Under the pieces are notes generated by a model that was given only the letters and a program-made list of their open reading frames with translations, had not been told where the DNA came from and searched no databases. Positions 8,945 through 18,413 of a stretch of DNA of 64,000 bases are shown here, piece after piece. The stretch is from Sanderia malayensis. Its lineage: Eukaryota > Cnidaria > Scyphozoa > Semaeostomeae > Pelagiidae. A program made the translations under genes and the position numbers. How positions within the stretch are numbered: the first letter of the stretch is position 1; the number at the start of each line of letters is the position of its first letter. The stretch lies in NCBI GenBank assembly GCA_013076295.1, contig RQOL01000374.1, positions 3,276,743-3,340,742 of the forward strand, given 5' to 3'.

Positions 8945-11900
8945 GGTACCAATAAACTATTGAGACTAAAGCCTTATTCAAGCTCAACACTCACTTCCTA
9001 TAGGTACTCAAATCGAAGGAAGAATCAATGACAGATCTTGAAAATACTGCAATCAAAACTCAATAAATTTGCAGATGGTAGAACATGAAAAATGGCTTAA
9101 AGATTTGTTCAATCTTGCACAGGGTATGGATAGTATTTTTAGCAGAGCTGCAATGGTGATGGAGATTAAGATTCATTAATTCCTGAAAAACTTAAAAGCA
9201 AATAAATGATGTGGATGAGAAGTTTCTAGAAAATCCAAAAATCAACTGAACTTTACCTTTGTTAACTCTATCTTCAAACGGTTTTGAATTATAACATTAC
9301 ATAGCTCATGGGCCTTTTTAGCCATGACACAACTGGAAAGACCAACAATGAATATGTAAAAATTTCATTGTGTCAACACTGTTGTCAGTGACAAGGGTAG
9401 AAGGATACTAAGACTTTAGATAAGTTGATTCAAAGCGATCTCCACTGCAGTACACAAATTAAGAACAGTTATTTTCAATTTGTTATATTTGTTTCAATTA
9501 AAGGCATCTATTTTGTGGAACATATTTGCAATAGTTTTGCTCAACATATTTGTTCATTTTCTGTAGCCAAAATTGAATCTGTGAGTTCATGTAGATCACA
9601 CAGTCGCATGGAACAGTATTGCCTAACTATTGCACAACTTGTTGCTCTCGATGCACTATCTCCAGAGATTTAGCTTCAAGATTGGCAGCATAAAAAGCTT
9701 GATATTTACTATCCTGCAACGTTAAGTGCAAAGAGACCAAAATGAAATCCGGTGAAGCTGAAGACAATGCAAGAGAAAGCGCTGGACTGGCAAACGGAGC
9801 TGGGTTTGCCTGAAGCAGAGACAGTCCAGTTTTTAAAATCGAAAATTATATTGTTGTTGTGGTATGGAATTTATGCAAAACACCTATCTTTAGAAAATGT
9901 TATGGTTAATGCAAAGAAAGTTTCAGGTAAGACATTGTTTTCAAGGAAATCAATTAGGCGATATCTGGAAGAATTCACATTTTGAACTTTACAGTTTTGT
10001 ACATTGCTTACGACGAGCATAATCGCTTATTAGACTTCAGCAAAGAATATGCACGGTTACAAACAAATTCCAGGAAAGTTAAGGAGGAAATAAAAAATTT
10101 TATCGCGCTTTAAAATGAATTGGCTTCTGATCTGCAAAAGACTTCTATTGATCTTAATAACTTTGCTCAAGATCTACTATCTACCTGTAATTCGTCTGAA
10201 GGTGTGTAGAAAGAGAGAGGACAATTTAAAAATCAAAACCGCTATTACCCGATTAATCTCCTCTCTCAAATAAGTCTGCTTTTTCAGTATCGAGTTTTGA
10301 ATGGGTGGATATAGCGGACTGTACAAATTGTTGATAAGCTCCCTCAGAAAAGCCCCCACCCCCAATATCTGGTTTTTTTGAAACACTATAAGATCATATA
10401 CAATATTTTATGAAATGTCGTATTGAAAATTAGTTTTTATGTACCATGTTGAAGATAATTTTCTAAGCCTCCCTCGAATAACCCCTCCCCCATCAAAGAA
10501 GCCTGCATCCAAAGTGTGAAAAATAATTTAGTCCCCAGGGGCTAATTCCAGAATTTACTGTATCTAAGAATTTCAAAGAATTATCCTTTTGAGTATCCAT
10601 TTAGATATTTTGGAAGCCACTTAGCATATCAAGATACAGCCGTTTGTACGTTTTTCTTGATCCCAAACTTTTGATCTTGCCCTGAACGAAACTATATAAC
10701 TACAAGTGCAATAATTAACGTTTTTAATGAATAATCAACCTAATTTCATTTTAGAAAGTTCCATATTATGCAAACGACACGTAGTCAATAGATTATTGTT
10801 TAATGAAAGGTGTCTAGAAGAGATAGAATTCATCAAAAAGAAAAATCAAGCTATTTGAAATATTACGCAGATTCCATCCTAGGAACTTTAGAAAGAAAAA
10901 AGGAATCCGGCGTTAAAATTCTGCAGAAATCACGACAAGCAGGTATTGTGTATTGTATTGCTTTTCAAATTTCTTTTTCATTGATAAAGATATACAGATC
11001 ATTTTGAACATGATAGCGCAAATTTTGCTAAAGGCCCTTATTGCTTGTAATTATCACCGTAGACTCAACATACTGTTCTGACAGTATTGCCGCCACGGAA
11101 ACTAGCAACTCTGAAACAATTGATGTAATTCTACAGTTGAGAACACACAAGGTTTCCACTTTGTTAATATTTTTGAAAGCAAAAGTGGCAACCCCCTCTC
11201 CCAGTGCAGTTCAACCACAGATGGGCCAGTCTAACAAGTTTTGGGCGTTAGCAAAGATAACAATTAACAACCGTGAATAATACTCACGGTGTTGCTCATA
11301 ATTTTGTTCTGGACAATTTCCAATAAATATCAATTAAAACATTTGATGGATGATGATGTGGCCAATGGTATCCATGCACTAATAAACAAACCAATCAATT
11401 TTGTGAAATCGATGTTATGGCAAGGTTATGAGTCCTTTGAAATCTCGACAACACGGCAAACTGCAATGCCATCAACGTCTTCTTCTGTGGGTGCTTGTTT
11501 GGTCAGTGCTCCTGAAGTGGAATGGGATTTATCTGATCATGAAAATGATTATTCTTGCGCCAATTTAGCTGATATGGCAGATGCAGATATGTAAGAGGAG
11601 TCAGAAGACGATAAAGATGATGATATTTCTGTTGATTTTAACAACATACCAACAACATGAAAAGTGAAAAGTTCTCTTTCTTTGTCAATTTTAATGACAA
11701 TGAATTGAACAGGGATGGTTGTATGATCCTGTACAATGAAGGCTTCTCTCAGGGGAGAATTAGCAAGTGAAATGGAAACAATGCGTGCTCCTTTATATGT
11801 GTTCTGTTTGCGAAAGTGTTTATGCACACCAAAACTCCTTCGACCGTTCATTGCAGGGAAGACTCGAGTGTAAACAAACAGATAAATTACAATTAAATTT

Positions 11901-12160
11901 ATGAATATGATGTATTTGAAATTGCTACATCATTGCACACAAAAATCGTAAAGCCAACTCTAGACAAAGGCCAACAGTTTGATGGCATACTGCTTCATAG
12001 ATTGTTTAGGCAAAAAATACTGTACATATTGCCAGGTCGCATCCTTTTTCAGATCACAGGAAATCTAAAGGACGAGGAGACAGATGACCCCTGTGATTAT
12101 GAAGAGCAGGAACTTATGCCCTCAAAGTGTAAGAAAATGCACATCAACATGTTATCACAG
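8945..12160. other. Transposon-relic region without a recognisable gene
   Basis: Only short frames occur. Those with some coding character are 9752-9985 (LKTMQEKALDWQTELGLPEA, not recognised), about 10012-10210 (DEHNRLLDFSKEYARL, helical, one internal stop) and 11289-11657 (a Ser/Thr-rich run followed by an acidic EESEDDKDDD tail after a TAG). They read like remains of a decayed transposon gene on the plus strand, but none carries a motif I can name. No RNA gene or array was seen. Confidence 0.35.
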
Positions 12161-12167
12161 GCAGATT

Positions 12168-12712
12168 TGTTTTGGCCTTCGATATGAGTGAGACAGCAGT
12201 CTTCAACAAAAGTGGGGTGGGTGTCTGTTGTTTTGGCCTTCGATCTGAGTGGCACAGCAATCTTCAACAAAAGTGGGGTGGGTTTCTGTTGTTTTGGCCT
12301 TCAATCTGAGTGGGACAGCGATTTTCAACAAAAATTGGGTCGGGTTATGTTGTTTTGGCCTTCGGCCTGAGTGGGACAGCGATCTTAAACAGATGGGGGG
12401 TGGGTTTCTGTTGTTTTGGCCTTTGATCTGAGTGAGACAACAATCTTCAAAAAGAGTGGGGTGGGTTTCTGTTGTTTCGGCCTTCGATCTGAGTGGGACA
12501 GCGATTTTCAACAAAAATTGGGTGGGGTTATGTTGTTTTGGCCTTCGGCCTGAGTGGGACAGCGATCTTAAACAGATGTGGGGTGGGTTTCTGTTGTTTT
12601 GGCCTTCGATCTGAGTGAGACAACAATCTTCAAAAAGAGTGGGTGGGTTTCCTATTGTTATTGCCTATGATCTGAGTGGAACAGCTATCGTCAAAAAAGT
12701 GGGATGGACACG
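12168..12712. repeat. 61-bp minisatellite, about nine units
   Basis: Tandem units of 61 bp, each containing TTTTGGCCTTCGATCTGAGT, then GGACAGC.ATCTTCAA and a G-rich GTGGGGTGGGTTTCTGTTG. Successive units begin near 12171, 12232, 12293 and so on, with the last two degenerating. Because 61 is not a multiple of three, overlapping repeat frames of 60 residues arise on both strands; these are by-products and not genes. Two unit variants alternate (a TTCAACAAAA type and a TTAAACAGATG type), indicating higher-order duplication. Confidence 0.9.
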
Positions 12713-12751
12713 CAAAGTAATATACTTTCAGTTTAAATTATGCAAGTTTTA

Positions 12752-12787
12752 TTAGTTCCATCCATTCCCTGGAATGGATGGAACTAA
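12752..12787. repeat. Perfect 17-bp palindrome
   Basis: TTAGTTCCATCCATTCC and its exact complement are separated by two bases (CT). This would extrude as a cruciform or hairpin with a minimal loop. No gene is next to it. It could be a fold-back remnant or a recombination hotspot. Confidence 0.9.
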
Positions 12788-12789
12788 CA

Positions 12790-13470
12790 TTCAAGTTAAA
12801 TTCCAGTTGATGGCAAGGGAGGGCAAAATAGCTTTTAGACAACTGCACGACGTGCTTTGAAATTGTTTCGAAAATGCTTAGTAACGCAAAACAACGCACG
12901 ATCGATCTTTACAGAAACATAACATCATCCAGACGCCATAATGGTCAGGGGGTCGCCGAGCACAACACGTTTTGTTCGATTCAAAAGCTTCAGTACGCGT
13001 CAAAATTGTAGACACGCCCCCCCCCCCCCCACGGAAAACAAAAGGCGACAGAACAACACGAACTCCATCCTCTCACACGAAAGAGAAAGGCCTCGATAAG
13101 GGAAAACCAAGGGCGAAGAATTTTCGAGTTAGAATATTGGAAATATCTCGAAAACCAAAAGGAATTTTGAGAAAGCAATAAAGCGTTGCAAATATACACG
13201 TTACTGGGAAGACCTCCGAGTAGTTTCGAAAATAAATAGAGCGGCCAGATTCTCGGAACCGTGGGTACAAAACTCGCGAAGGGAGGCCTTTGATCGCCTT
13301 TGACAACAAAGGGCGAAGAATTTTTGAGGTAGAAAATTGGAAATATCTCAGAAATGATAAGGATAGGCTAGTCCAGTGGAAGGGGAAGACATTCAGGTGG
13401 TTTTGAAAAAGGCGAAGCAGAAAAACGGTAGAGGGGAGACAACATTTGACAACTGCAGCCTTTGAGCCAA
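12790..13470. repeat. Degenerate direct repeats next to the truncated Polinton A end
   Basis: Two related blocks of roughly 195 bp (around 13105-13170 and 13300-13365, both with AAGGGCGAAGAATTTT and TTGGAAATATCTC) lie in tandem. A run of 13-14 C residues is at 13016-13030. No coding sequence is recognised. Polinton A homology stops near 13477, so this may be the sequence into which it was truncated. Confidence 0.45.
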
Positions 13471-13476
13471 ACACCT

Positions 13477-14114
13477 TTACCGCTCCAATTTTAGTATACA
13501 GTGATCGATACTTGATGTATGACCCATTATGTCATTATGTTCTTCTAACGTATTAGTGAAATCCCCTTCTAATCCAAGGAAATATGCTAGGGGTCTTGAA
13601 AATCTAATGAACAACGAACTAGTTCGTGTTGTTTTCTCTCGTTCGTAGTATCCTAATGATCTTAAATCATCCTTCATTTCAAACTCTACCTTTCCTTCAA
13701 TCAAGGAAACTGAAAACATATTCTTTAACTGATAACCAAAATCAGGGAAATCCAGAGTAACATGTCATTGAATAATCTCTTGAATTCATAGTACATGAGA
13801 GTGTTATCTTTCGTCTTGATGATGTCTTTATCGAGAAAGACTTGCTCATAAAAAAATCCATATACTCCCCAGTTCATCATGTTACCATCTTTATCTGTGA
13901 TCATGGCATACTCATTTGAAATTGAAAACCAATGTTGATCCTACAATCCTTGCTCTCCTCTATCTGGTAGAGTCATTTGTAATAATCCCATTACCCACTT
14001 TCGTTTGCTATCCAAGTTGAATACATGAGGTAAAGTTACCATATAATCAACTAACTTGTTTTTATCAGTAGTGAATCCTGAAGGAAGGACCAAATCAAAT
14101 TCCTCATCAATCAT
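13477..14114 (-). pseudogene. Polinton A capsid-associated (tail/penton-like) protein, broken
   Basis: The frame opens with ATG at 14114, which overlaps the integrase stop as ATGA. The translation MIDEEFDLVLPSGFTTD is followed by VTLPHVFNLDSKRKWVMGLLQ. This resembles the V.LP..L...G.W.VGL.E pattern at the start of a widespread Polinton protein whose C-terminal half carries an LGF box. Here that region appears in another frame as FSRPLAYFLGLEGD (13477-13719). One in-frame TAG and one or more frameshifts disable it, and the 3' end is missing. The probable role is in the virion shell, as an accessory to the capsid. The exact protein class is inferred from pattern memory. Confidence 0.5.
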
Positions 14115-15158
14115 ATCGCCTCCAATTGTGCTTCATCAACCCACTCATCAAACTGTAGTGGATAGCCTCGCCATCTTATTAAATAGACGTTTTTCGCTTT
14201 TTCTTTTTAAGAACCTCTTCAACAATAAAAGTTTTTGGTACATACACGAGTTGTAGTTCTTCCTTGTAGAAACGATCACTCACTTTCTCACCTTTAACGT
14301 CTTCAACTTCATACATTGTTGGTAGCCTTTCTTTAAAAACTTTGCTAATCTTAAAAATTTCTTCAGTGTAATTTTGTAAATAGCCTTTCTTGAACAACCT
14401 CTTTTTCAGATTCAGCCTAACGTAATCACCAACTTTGAAATTGACTTGTCTCCTTGTCACCTGCTTTCCAAACAACTTCTCTCTAACAATATTAGCGTTG
14501 CTTTTATTGACAGCTGATGGTCGCAGACCGATGGATTGATGGTAGGTGTTGTTATAGGAATGAACAAACTCTTGTAAATTAGCGATGTAGCTGAGAGTGT
14601 TTCTTGCGGTAAAGTATCGATACATGCGACCTTTTAGCGTCCTAAGAAACCTCTCTACAATGGCTGCTTTTACTTCACTGTTAACTGTGTAGAATCCAAT
14701 GTTATCTTTCTTCAGCAATTCTTGAAAACCTTTATTCATGAATTCACTACCCTTATCTGACGTCACCTTTTGTGGCCGTCTTTCAAGCAAGATATCATGA
14801 AAGGCTCTTACAATTTCTCCTGATGTTTTCCTCCTCAGAGGTTTCACCCAAGCATACTTCCTGAATGTATCGATACAAGCTAGTAGGAACGTAACGCTAT
14901 CATTCTCCTTCTTCAAATAACTCATATCAACAAGATCACATTCCTAGAAATAGTCTACATTATTCGTAATTATCCTCTCACGTTTGAAGTTCCTTCTACT
15001 AGGTTTATGTAATGAATACGCCAAACTAGTTTTGCTCCATTCTTCGATATCTTTCCTTTTTAATTTAGGAATCAACTTCTTAAATTCCCTATATGCTTCA
15101 TTTAAACCCCTAGAGAACCACGTACAGAAGGAGCAGAATATAATTTGTCAATATTCAT
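14111..15158 (-). pseudogene. INT: Polinton A integrase with C-terminal chromodomain
   Basis: Retroviral-type DDE integrase of the Maverick/Polinton class. The N-terminal part has SLHKPSRRNFKR; the core has LLACIDTFRKYAW (first Asp), TSDKGSEFMN (second Asp) and AAIVERFLRTLKGRMYRYFT (catalytic Glu region). After the core comes an SH3-like part (FKVGDYVRLNLKK) and, in a shifted frame at 14111-14195, a chromodomain end (YLIRWRGYP..FDEWV). Damage: a frameshift near 15112, a TAG at 14944-14946 just before ECDLVDM, and a frameshift in an A-run near 14195. The start ATG at 15158 overlaps the stop of the upstream small gene, and the stop overlaps the next ATG. The intact enzyme would insert the element and create 6-bp duplications. 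Confidence 0.88.
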
Positions 15159-15340
15159 ATTAAATCAATTAACATCTGCATTAGTTTAACGTTCTTTTCA
15201 TCTCCACCCATCTTTGATGATACGCTTTTCTTCTTCTTCCTTATAACCTTCTTTTTTGTTGGTGGAAGCTTGCCTGAGATTTCTTTCTCAGGTTCCGGTT
15301 GACTTGGAAGCATGCTTAATTTTTCATAGTCCATCATCAC
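15155..15340 (-). CDS. Small lysine-rich Polinton A protein
   Basis: An intact 61-residue frame beginning MMMDYEKLSMLP, with a Pro/Glu-rich first half and a strongly basic centre (KKKVIRKKKKSV). It lies between ATPase and integrase in the same direction. Its TGA stop overlaps the integrase ATG as ATGA, so the two reading frames are coupled in the transcript. No family is recognised. The basic run could be a nuclear signal or DNA-binding segment. It is the only unbroken frame of Polinton A. Confidence 0.55.
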   Translation of the reverse strand: MMMDYEKLSMLPSQPEPEKEISGKLPPTKKKVIRKKKKSVSSKMGGDEKNVKLMQMLIDLI

Positions 15341-15373
15341 AATCTATTACTCACGTGTAGCATTCAATCCTAT

Positions 15374-15965
15374 TTATAGCTTTTTTGGTTTCAATATGAT
15401 CATTGGAGCTTCACGTGGAAAGATGTTCGTCCTAAATCGCACATCTTCATCAGTGGATTGGGTGAAATCACAGAGTAAATATCCATATAATCTAGCAGTG
15501 GCGTCATTGTAGATATTAACAAATGTTTTTGGCGAAGATGGCATGATTTGCTTTGCAAGAAATCTGATTTGACTTCTATCTCTTGGATTTTTAAATAGAA
15601 TTTGATATTTTGTGTTTAGAGCAAGATTTCTCATTTCGCTACCTCTTGGAAATGGATTCTGCATCATTACAGTTACGTTTATGTTAAGGTGAGACCTACC
15701 TTTCGTAAACAACTTCCCAAGGTCTTTAAAGTTTGCTATTTCATGCATTAGATCATCAACAACGATAGTTATCCTTTTCTTTGATTTTTCGATTTCCTGG
15801 TTTTTTCGTCCCAGAGATCCACCACAGGTGTGGATATTGTCTGCCATTGTCGACGATAGCTCTAAAGTTTTGTAGTAGGTTTTCCACCCAAGTCGTCTTA
15901 CCACTTTCACTAACACCAGATAATATTAGAGAAAAAGGCGCTTTGAATCTCAGATCATAAGTCAT
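15374..15965 (-). pseudogene. ATP: Polinton A genome-packaging ATPase (frameshifted)
   Basis: FtsK/HerA-type packaging ATPase, which pumps DNA into the virion. ATG at 15965 (MTYDLRFKAPFSLILS) leads into a Walker A motif GVSESGKTT. After a frameshift near 15800 the second frame carries Walker B (ITIVVDDLMHEI) and the downstream LFTKGRSH..NINVTVMMQNPFP block, where the Gln/Asn sensor region lies. It is diverged from the Polinton B ATPase at 42573-43460 (both share DDLM..., LFTKG, PFP), so this is a different lineage. Upstream is a TATA box at 15999-16007. It sits first in the leftward gene row before the small basic gene and integrase. Confidence 0.85.
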
Positions 15966-15998
15966 TTTTATAACACATTTCAACTAACATCATACTCC

Positions 15999-16007
15999 TT
16001 ATATAAC
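15999..16007 (-). promoter_or_regulatory. TATA box of Polinton A ATPase
   Basis: TATATAAGG on the minus strand, about 35 bases before the ATPase start codon at 15965. The short leader is like those of the Polinton B genes. Confidence 0.5.
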
Positions 16008-16220
16008 AACATCGGACCTTTGATTAAACATTGGAATTTGTGACGTTCTTATAACGTTCAAGGGAACGCTGTTTCACATACTCTCAAAACCATCTTACTC
16101 AGAGTTTGTAATAAGTATCTTCATCTTTCTAGAGATTCTCCACTCAGCATTTCATTGTATAATCTTTTAAGCTGATCCATGTGAGTAGTATTTATATGCT
16201 AACGAGCAGCCGCTTTTTTT

Positions 16221-16465
16221 TAATGTTTAAGGATTCAAAGGTTAAATGTTTAAGGATTACGGATTGGACGTAAATGTTTAAGGATTACGGATTGGACGTT
16301 AAATGTTTTGGATTATGGATAGTGTAAAAGAAAATTGATGTAAAGAAAAAATGAAATAAATGAATAGTTTTGAAAGGTGGGATTGGACGTTAAATGTTTA
16401 AGGATTATGGACAATGTAAGAGAAAATTGATGTAAAGAAAAAATTGAGTAAAAATAAATGAAGTG
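16221..16465. repeat. Two-level tandem repeat at the left edge of Polinton B
   Basis: Short units of about 30 bp (GTTAAATGTTTAAGGATTACGG) repeat three to four times from 16240. A longer unit of about 92 bp (GATTGGACGTTAAATG..AAAATTGATGTAAAGAAAAAA) occurs twice (16287-16370 and 16380-16460). No gene is present. It separates the leftward Polinton A genes from the rightward Polinton B genes and may mark an element end, but no inverted partner was found at the other side. Confidence 0.7.
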
Positions 16466-16501
16466 TTTTGGAAGATATAATGAGACGTGAGATAGAATTA
16501 T

Positions 16502-16723
16502 ATGAAAATGCAAGAAATCATGAATGGAACAAAGTATGATTGTTGTGTAGAAACGTTGATGGATGAAATAAAATATTGTTATGGTGTATTGTTCATGATA
16601 ACATTGATGACTTTATTGTTCACGTTTGCGTTTGGAGTTAATAGTTGTTGTGTTTTAGCGAGATTGTGGGGTGACATGAATGTGCGATATTGGGAAAAAA
16701 GAGAGCGATGGAATGTAATATGA
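16502..16723 (+). CDS. Small single-span membrane protein
   Basis: 73 residues from ATG 16502. A hydrophobic segment covers about residues 27-52 (GVLFMITLMTLLFTFAFGVN), preceded by an acidic, Cys-containing N-terminus and followed by a basic Trp/Arg-rich tail. A membrane anchor is the only inference. It lies first in a row of compact rightward genes ending in the TRAF-domain gene. Not recognised. The antisense frame at 16579-17055 is probably a shadow. Confidence 0.45.
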   Translation: MKMQEIMNGTKYDCCVETLMDEIKYCYGVLFMITLMTLLFTFAFGVNSCCVLARLWGDMNVRYWEKRERWNVI

Positions 16724-16765
16724 TGATAGATGTTATTGGAAGGAACGTAGGAAGTAAACGTAACC

Positions 16766-16870
16766 ATGTTGTTGGAAATAATGTTGAAAAATAAATTTGA
16801 AGACAAAAGTGTATGGTTAAAATGGGAAGAAATAAATTTCCGTGACATTGATCGAGTGTTATCTGTTTGA
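16766..16870 (+). CDS. Very small ORF between membrane-protein genes
   Basis: 34 codons from ATG 16766 (MLLEIMLKNKFEDKSVWLKW) to TGA at 16868-16870. Alternating hydrophobic and charged residues suggest a short amphipathic helix. It fills the gap between two small genes in the same direction, but nothing else supports it. Confidence 0.25.
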   Translation: MLLEIMLKNKFEDKSVWLKWEEINFRDIDRVLSV

Positions 16871-16913
16871 TGAACATAACGTGCATTGGAGATTGATAAG
16901 ATAGAAATTGAAT

Positions 16914-17162
16914 ATGTTAAATGAAACAGTGTGTCCTTCATGTCCTTCATTACCAATGAAATATCAATGGGAAATGGAATTAATGAATTCAAGTATAGGA
17001 AGTTTGATAATAACCAAATGGTTAGTGATATTTTTGTTTGCATGGGTATTTGCATTCAACTTGCATAATTTTTTTGCATTGCAAAACATAATAAAGTCAT
17101 GTTTTAAAACGGAAGACATGTTGTTAAAAAAAACGTCGAGCACAAGAAATTTGAAGTGTTAA
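16914..17162 (+). CDS. Small membrane protein with CPSCPS motif
   Basis: 82 residues from ATG 16914. Cys-rich N-terminus (ETVCPSCPSLP), then a hydrophobic helix about residues 30-55 (SLIITKWLVIFLFAWVFAFN) and a basic Cys-containing tail. Probably a single-pass membrane protein. An upstream TTG in frame would add two residues but ATG is preferred. The neighbour at 16502-16723 is of the same type. No family recognised. Confidence 0.45.
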   Translation: MLNETVCPSCPSLPMKYQWEMELMNSSIGSLIITKWLVIFLFAWVFAFNLHNFFALQNIIKSCFKTEDMLLKKTSSTRNLKC

Positions 17163-17206
17163 ATAAAAAAAGAGTGATAAAAAAGAGATGAAAAGAATGA
17201 GAAAGA

Positions 17207-17413
17207 ATGAAGGAGTCAGATATGGAACGAAAGAAAATACGAGATATAGATGTGCAGTTAGCAAAGTTAAGATGGCGTAAGGAGTGTGAGTTGGCAAAAA
17301 TAATATCCATCAAAGGTTATGAAACAGATAAATTGCGAAGTGTAGAAGAGCAAATTGAGAAGTTAGAATACTGTCGTCAAGTTGAATTTGGTGAATTAAT
17401 AAAAAACAGTTAG
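17207..17413 (+). CDS. Short coiled-coil protein related to the TRAF-gene N-terminus
   Basis: 68 residues, highly charged and helical. Two internal repeats follow the pattern IR.ID.QLAKLRWRKECE and LRSVEEQIEKLEYCRQVE. A third version of the same pattern (IRNLNRQIENLVWQRDVE) starts the next gene at 17464. The gene therefore looks like a duplicated or split-off piece of the oligomerisation region of the TRAF-domain protein 50 bp downstream. It could form mixed coiled coils with it. No enzymatic motif. Confidence 0.5.
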   Translation: MKESDMERKKIRDIDVQLAKLRWRKECELAKIISIKGYETDKLRSVEEQIEKLEYCRQVEFGELIKNS

Positions 17414-17463
17414 ATAAAATAGTTAAAAAGGATGAAGAAGAGGAAATAAACTAATTGATCAAG

Positions 17464-18309
17464 ATGGAGTGTTCAGACTTATTAAGTTTAACACGCGACG
17501 ACAAAATAAGAAATCTTAATCGACAAATTGAAAATTTGGTATGGCAGAGAGATGTTGAACAAGCTAGCTTTCCGGTGACTGGAAAAGTCGGGCCGCCTAA
17601 CGGAGTGTACGAGAACATAAAAGAAGTAGAAGAGTTGAAAGAACCTGTTAAAAACGATAATGAGATGTTGAATGAGCTATTGGAGCAGATGAGTAGTATA
17701 TCGATGAAAGTTGAAGACATAGAGAAAGAAAGAAAGAAGGAGAAGTCGGTTCAATATGATTTGAGTATGATGTATGAATTGCGGGATGAACAGAGTGCAT
17801 TAGATCAAAGATTGTCGGCACAAGAAACAAGGCTTATGTCATTAGAAGAGACGGGAGCAGAAAACGGACGATTGATATGGAAGATAGGAAATTTGACAGA
17901 AGAGCGAAGTAAAGCAATTAGATATGGCAATTCATTGTTTAGTCCAACATTTTTAACTGATAAGTTTGGATACAAAATGGGAATGAGACTTTATTTGAAC
18001 GGGGATGGGATAGGACATGGAAATAGCGTGAGCCTATATATTGTTGTTTATAAAGGAGAATTTGACGATATATTGGAATGGCCTATGCTAAAGAGAATTA
18101 ACTTTAAGATAATAAATCAGAGTGACAGGAAAAAAAGTGAGGAGCAGAGTTTTACTACAAAATCACCTGTAGGCGCATCGTTTGAGAAACCTAAAAGCTT
18201 TAAAAATATAGCCCACGGTTTAGCGCAAATGTTGAGTTTGAAAACTTTGACGAAAGAACCCGGATTTGTTAAGAATAATCAAATGTTTATAGAGTGCACA
18301 GTAGAATAG
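17464..18309 (+). CDS. Coiled-coil plus TRAF-C (MATH) domain protein
   Basis: 281 residues from ATG 17464 (an in-frame TTG upstream at 17455 is not needed). Residues 1-130 are helical and charged, with heptad-like coiled coil. From about residue 135 a TRAF-C/MATH domain follows. It begins with LIWKIGNL, has LFSPTFLTDKFGYKMG, then RLYLNGDGIGHGNSVSLY and ILEWPM, and ends in FVKNNQMFIECTVE. Each is a hallmark of the animal TRAF family (IWKI; SP.F.T...GYK; R.YLNGDG.G...SL). The RING and zinc fingers that give TRAFs ubiquitin-ligase activity are absent, so the protein could bind TNF-receptor-type tails or host TRAF trimers without signalling. Capture from a host gene is inferred. Confidence 0.88.
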   Translation: MECSDLLSLTRDDKIRNLNRQIENLVWQRDVEQASFPVTGKVGPPNGVYENIKEVEELKEPVKNDNEMLNELLEQMSSISMKVEDIEKERKKEKSVQYDLSMMYELRDEQSALDQRLSAQETRLMSLEETGAENGRLIWKIGNLTEERSKAIRYGNSLFSPTFLTDKFGYKMGMRLYLNGDGIGHGNSVSLYIVVYKGEFDDILEWPMLKRINFKIINQSDRKKSEEQSFTTKSPVGASFEKPKSFKNIAHGLAQMLSLKTLTKEPGFVKNNQMFIECTVE

Positions 18310-18413
18310 ACGAATATATGGTTTCAAATTATATGTAATTAAAAAAATGCAAATTATATGTAAAATATTAAATGTTTGTATTATAAAATATAAGAAAAGA
18401 AAAAAGTAAAATT

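Noticed and set aside
13016..13030. Poly-C run as functional element
   Set aside because: Homopolymer without context; length may be a sequencing artefact.
16579..17055. 158-residue minus-strand frame opposite the small membrane-protein genes
   Set aside because: Composition (Leu/Ser/His/Asn runs) is typical of the antisense of AT-rich coding sequence, and the plus-strand frames have better starts and hydrophobic segments.
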